Below are positions 58,192-60,397 of a stretch of DNA of 60,397 bases, one piece after another; the first letter of the stretch is position 1, and each line of letters starts with the position of its first letter. The notes under the pieces are model-generated. The model worked only from the letters and a program-made list of their open reading frames with translations, was not told the origin of the DNA and did no database searches. This DNA comes from Metaruminococcus_A sp003150405. GTDB taxonomy: Bacteria > Bacillota > Clostridia > Oscillospirales > Ruminococcaceae. The translations under genes were made by a program, and so were the position numbers. The DNA is taken from contig CABUBB010000010.1 in NCBI GenBank assembly GCA_902489745.1, positions 1 to 60,397 on the forward strand, written 5' to 3'.

Positions 58192-60243
58192 TTAACGGAG
58201 ATGGCGCTTTTTCACAAATACCACGCCAGCAGCAACAGCCGCACATACAGAGAAGACGGTCAGTGCAGCAAGCGGCATATTGTCGCCGGTCTTTGAGGGT
58301 TCTTCTACCTGATCCGGAGCCTTATCCGGGTCTGGAGACGCATCTGGATTCGGGTTCTCGTCAGGACCCGGGGTCTCATCAGGGTTCGGAGTATCGCCGG
58401 GATCCGGATTCTCACCAGGGTTCTCCTCTTCCGGGGTATTCGGAACTAGGCCGGCCTGAGCTGCTTCAATATCTGCAATCGCTTGGTCGAGCTGTGCTTG
58501 AGTGGGGTTCGCGCCTTCCGCCAGAAGGGCTTTCGCCGCGTTCACAGCATCGGTCAGGGCTGCAACGGAATCCGAGGTATACATGGTTGTATCCATCGCT
58601 TCCATATCATTTACTATTGCTTGCAGATTGGAAACAGTAGCATCCAGCTTGGCCTCTTCGCCCAGTGCAACCAACGCATCAAAGGCAGGTTTCTTGCTCA
58701 AATCTGCGTTGAAAAGAATTGGCAGCTGGGAATTTTTCCAAGAGAAGTTATCAGCAACACCCCAGATGGTAACGCTGGTGATGTTGTAACCCTGCTTTTT
58801 CGCTTCTACCAAGTTGCGGAACAGATTTTCGTAAGCAGTCGCCTGCTGGGCGAACTTCTCTTCTTCGGTTCCACTCCACGGAACGGTAATATCAAGCTCG
58901 GTCAACTGCATTTCATAGCCAAGGTCGGCATAAATTTTCAAGGCGTTTACATGATTATCCATGTTGTCCGTAGCACTCAAATGACTCTGCATACCAATGC
59001 CGTCAACCCAACCCGCCTCTTTCGCTTCACGGAGCAGGTTGATAACGTTCTGCTGTTTGGATGCACTTGCCATACCGTAGTCATTGTAGAACAGCTTCAT
59101 ATCTTCAGGAGCATATTTGTCTGCATACTCAAATGCTTTGGTAATAAAGCTGTAATCGCCAAAAGTCCTGTACCACTCGCTGTTTTGGCCTGCAGAGGCC
59201 GCTTCATTGACAACGTCAACCGCATAAACAACGCCGGGGTAATTTTCTTCACACCACTCAAGAATCTGTTTGATGTAGTTTTCCAAGCGTTTGGACATCA
59301 ATTCCGGGCTGACCCGGTTGCCAGAGGTATCATAGTTCTCATAGAACAAGGCCGTCGGGGTCTGGCTGTGCCATACCAGCGCATGCAGGCGGTATTTAAC
59401 ACCGTTTTTCTGGCAGTATTGCAGGGTAGGCTCAATGGTGTCAAACTTCACAGCCGGAGACTCGTTGTACTTTTCCGGTTCAGCTATGCACGCGTTAATA
59501 TCAAGCAGGTTTTCTGGTTTGGCTTCGTTCTCGCTAGTAAGGCTGTTGTACTGCTGGCTGATAAGGCCCTCATAATCCTCCGAACGCAGTAAAGCATACG
59601 GGGTGCAGGTGCCAATCAGAAAATAATCGCCGTACAGGTCTTTCAGGGAAGCATAACCGGAATAATCCGCATAAACGGTCTGGGACTCGGCGCCCACAAC
59701 CTGAACGTCGTCCACATAGAAGTCGTTGGTGGTTGCAGAGGTTTCAAAGTACAAATAGGCCTGATCAATATACGGTGGGACCTCAAATTCACCAGTAACC
59801 TCGTACCAAGTTCCATTGCCGTTCTGCGAGGTCGCAATCGTCGCATACTGGGAGGCGCCGCTCGCAATCTGCTCCAGATTCGCTTTGATCGACGCATTTT
59901 GACCGCCGCCCATATAAACCTTTGCCGTTACGGTGATGCGTGTGCCAATAAATTCACTGATGTTAAATTTTACGCCCGCATACGGGTCCGGGGTTACGCT
60001 GCGGTTGGTTACCTGAACAACGTAATCGCTGGTGTTAATGCCGCTTTTACTCGGATTTGCCGCAATTTGAACCGTTTCGCCAAACTCGCGCGGTTCAGCT
60101 CGGCCCAGCTGCTGATCCTCAAAGGTCACAGGGCCAAAGTCCGGCGGGATATCTGCCGCCATAGTCAGCGGGACAAAGGTTACGGCCATTGCACAGGCCG
60201 CCACAAGGGCGAGCAGCCTTTTTTTCAGTGGAGAACTTCGCAT
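58192..60243 (-). CDS. Cell-wall-anchored GH10 endo-beta-1,4-xylanase, second paralogue
   Basis: A 683-residue secreted xylanase. A signal peptide (about 1-29) is followed by a CBM4/9-like beta domain (about 30-190: TVTAKVYMGGGQNASIKANL, YLYFETSATTNDFYVDDVQVVG). The GH10 barrel (about 205-540) has LHALVWHSQTP, acid/base E347 in VDVVNEA and nucleophile E449 in LTELDITVPW. A helical FIVAR-like spacer (about 545-610), a proline-aspartate-rich wall spacer and a sorting signal (SKTGDN, helix, KKRHLR) complete it. The start at 60243 follows GGAGG. The barrel is of normal length, unlike the first paralogue at 1141. Expression probably depends on the TA-tract promoter. Confidence 0.95.
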   Translation of the reverse strand: MRSSPLKKRLLALVAACAMAVTFVPLTMAADIPPDFGPVTFEDQQLGRAEPREFGETVQIAANPSKSGINTSDYVVQVTNRSVTPDPYAGVKFNISEFIGTRITVTAKVYMGGGQNASIKANLEQIASGASQYATIATSQNGNGTWYEVTGEFEVPPYIDQAYLYFETSATTNDFYVDDVQVVGAESQTVYADYSGYASLKDLYGDYFLIGTCTPYALLRSEDYEGLISQQYNSLTSENEAKPENLLDINACIAEPEKYNESPAVKFDTIEPTLQYCQKNGVKYRLHALVWHSQTPTALFYENYDTSGNRVSPELMSKRLENYIKQILEWCEENYPGVVYAVDVVNEAASAGQNSEWYRTFGDYSFITKAFEYADKYAPEDMKLFYNDYGMASASKQQNVINLLREAKEAGWVDGIGMQSHLSATDNMDNHVNALKIYADLGYEMQLTELDITVPWSGTEEEKFAQQATAYENLFRNLVEAKKQGYNITSVTIWGVADNFSWKNSQLPILFNADLSKKPAFDALVALGEEAKLDATVSNLQAIVNDMEAMDTTMYTSDSVAALTDAVNAAKALLAEGANPTQAQLDQAIADIEAAQAGLVPNTPEEENPGENPDPGDTPNPDETPGPDENPNPDASPDPDKAPDQVEEPSKTGDNMPLAALTVFSVCAAVAAGVVFVKKRHLR

Positions 60244-60341
60244 AATTTTCCTCCTTCTCTCACAGTTAAAGATGAACCGATCTCTCAAACTGCTGTTTTC
60301 TGTACCGGTTTCCATTACCACCACGAGCGCCCCAAAAATGG

Positions 60342-60364
60342 TATATATATATATATATATATAT
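60342..60364. repeat. (TA)11 dinucleotide tract in the xylanase promoter
   Basis: Eleven TA units plus one T lie about 100 bp before the xylanase start codon. Tracts of this kind change length by slippage. Confidence 0.92.
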
Positions 60365-60380
60365 TATGCTTATTTGTCAA
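60352..60380 (-). promoter_or_regulatory. Promoter of the second xylanase, -10 within the TA tract
   Basis: Minus strand TTGACA (60380-60375), 17 bp, TATATA (60357-60352). Any register of the tract offers TATATA, so length change would mainly move the downstream border and the start site. Confidence 0.65.
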
Positions 60381-60397
60381 TATAAATTGTGCATAAA

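Overview
The window looks like chromosome from a Gram-positive anaerobe of the Clostridia, most likely an Oscillospirales/Ruminococcaceae-type gut or plant-fibre bacterium. The reasons are strong GGAGG ribosome sites, a T-box leader, LPXTG-like sorting signals, families typical of Clostridia (DUF6110, DUF3793, DUF2325, DUF4491), Feo iron uptake with paired FeoA proteins, and GH10/GH78 plant polysaccharide enzymes. The assignment is an inference from gene content; there is no rRNA in the window.

Layout. 1-4.6 kb: the 3' end of a tRNA-Ser, then a wall-anchored GH10 xylanase with a 17-G tract in its signal-peptide codons. 4.8-8.1 kb: a flavin-type oxidase-fold protein and a short UvrA-like ABC protein. 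8.4-12.3 kb: a tyrosine recombinase whose last codons lie in one arm of a perfect 26-bp inverted repeat. The other arm is 225 bp away, and between them sits a good promoter aimed at an HD-GYP (c-di-GMP phosphodiesterase type) gene and a beta-helix surface protein. 13.7-24.4 kb: a metal island with feoA-feoA-feoB, a Cys-rich FeoB partner, two DtxR-type regulators, an HMA-domain membrane protein, an AraC regulator, a small peptide/DUF6110/P1B-type ATPase operon, and DUF2325/DUF3793/flavodoxin. Shared TTAG-N6-CTAA operators and a shared AATGGAGC-N22-TAYAAT promoter architecture tie these together, and one such promoter appears to drive an untranslated RNA of about 145 nt. 24.7-33.7 kb: mixed genes, mostly on the minus strand (serine hydrolase, GH78 rhamnosidase, HD hydrolase, TPR-SUFU-Imm33 protein, lipase, HTH-membrane protein). 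34-40.5 kb: catalase, DUF4491, RarA, GNAT, a DEDDh exonuclease and a second HTH-membrane protein.

40.8-50.9 kb: five overlapping or closely spaced minus-strand redox genes (OYE-type reductase, FAD reductase, zinc alcohol dehydrogenase, TIM-barrel isomerase, Gfo/Idh/MocA dehydrogenase), divergent from an AraC regulator that is followed by an epimerase and a carboxylesterase. This reads as one inducible catabolic locus of unknown substrate. 51-54.1 kb: a large SpaA/Cna-B surface protein with six tandem repeats. 54.3-56.3 kb: an autoregulated YtrA-type GntR/ABC operon whose regulator seems to start at ACG. 56.4-58.1 kb: TrpB2 under a Trp T-box. 58.2-60.4 kb: a second wall-anchored GH10 xylanase, with its predicted -10 inside a (TA)11 tract.

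The recurring theme is switchable surface biology. Three surface-protein loci each carry a different type of mutable element (homopolymer in coding sequence, invertible promoter, dinucleotide repeat in a promoter). This is read from sequence only and needs read-level or population data to confirm.
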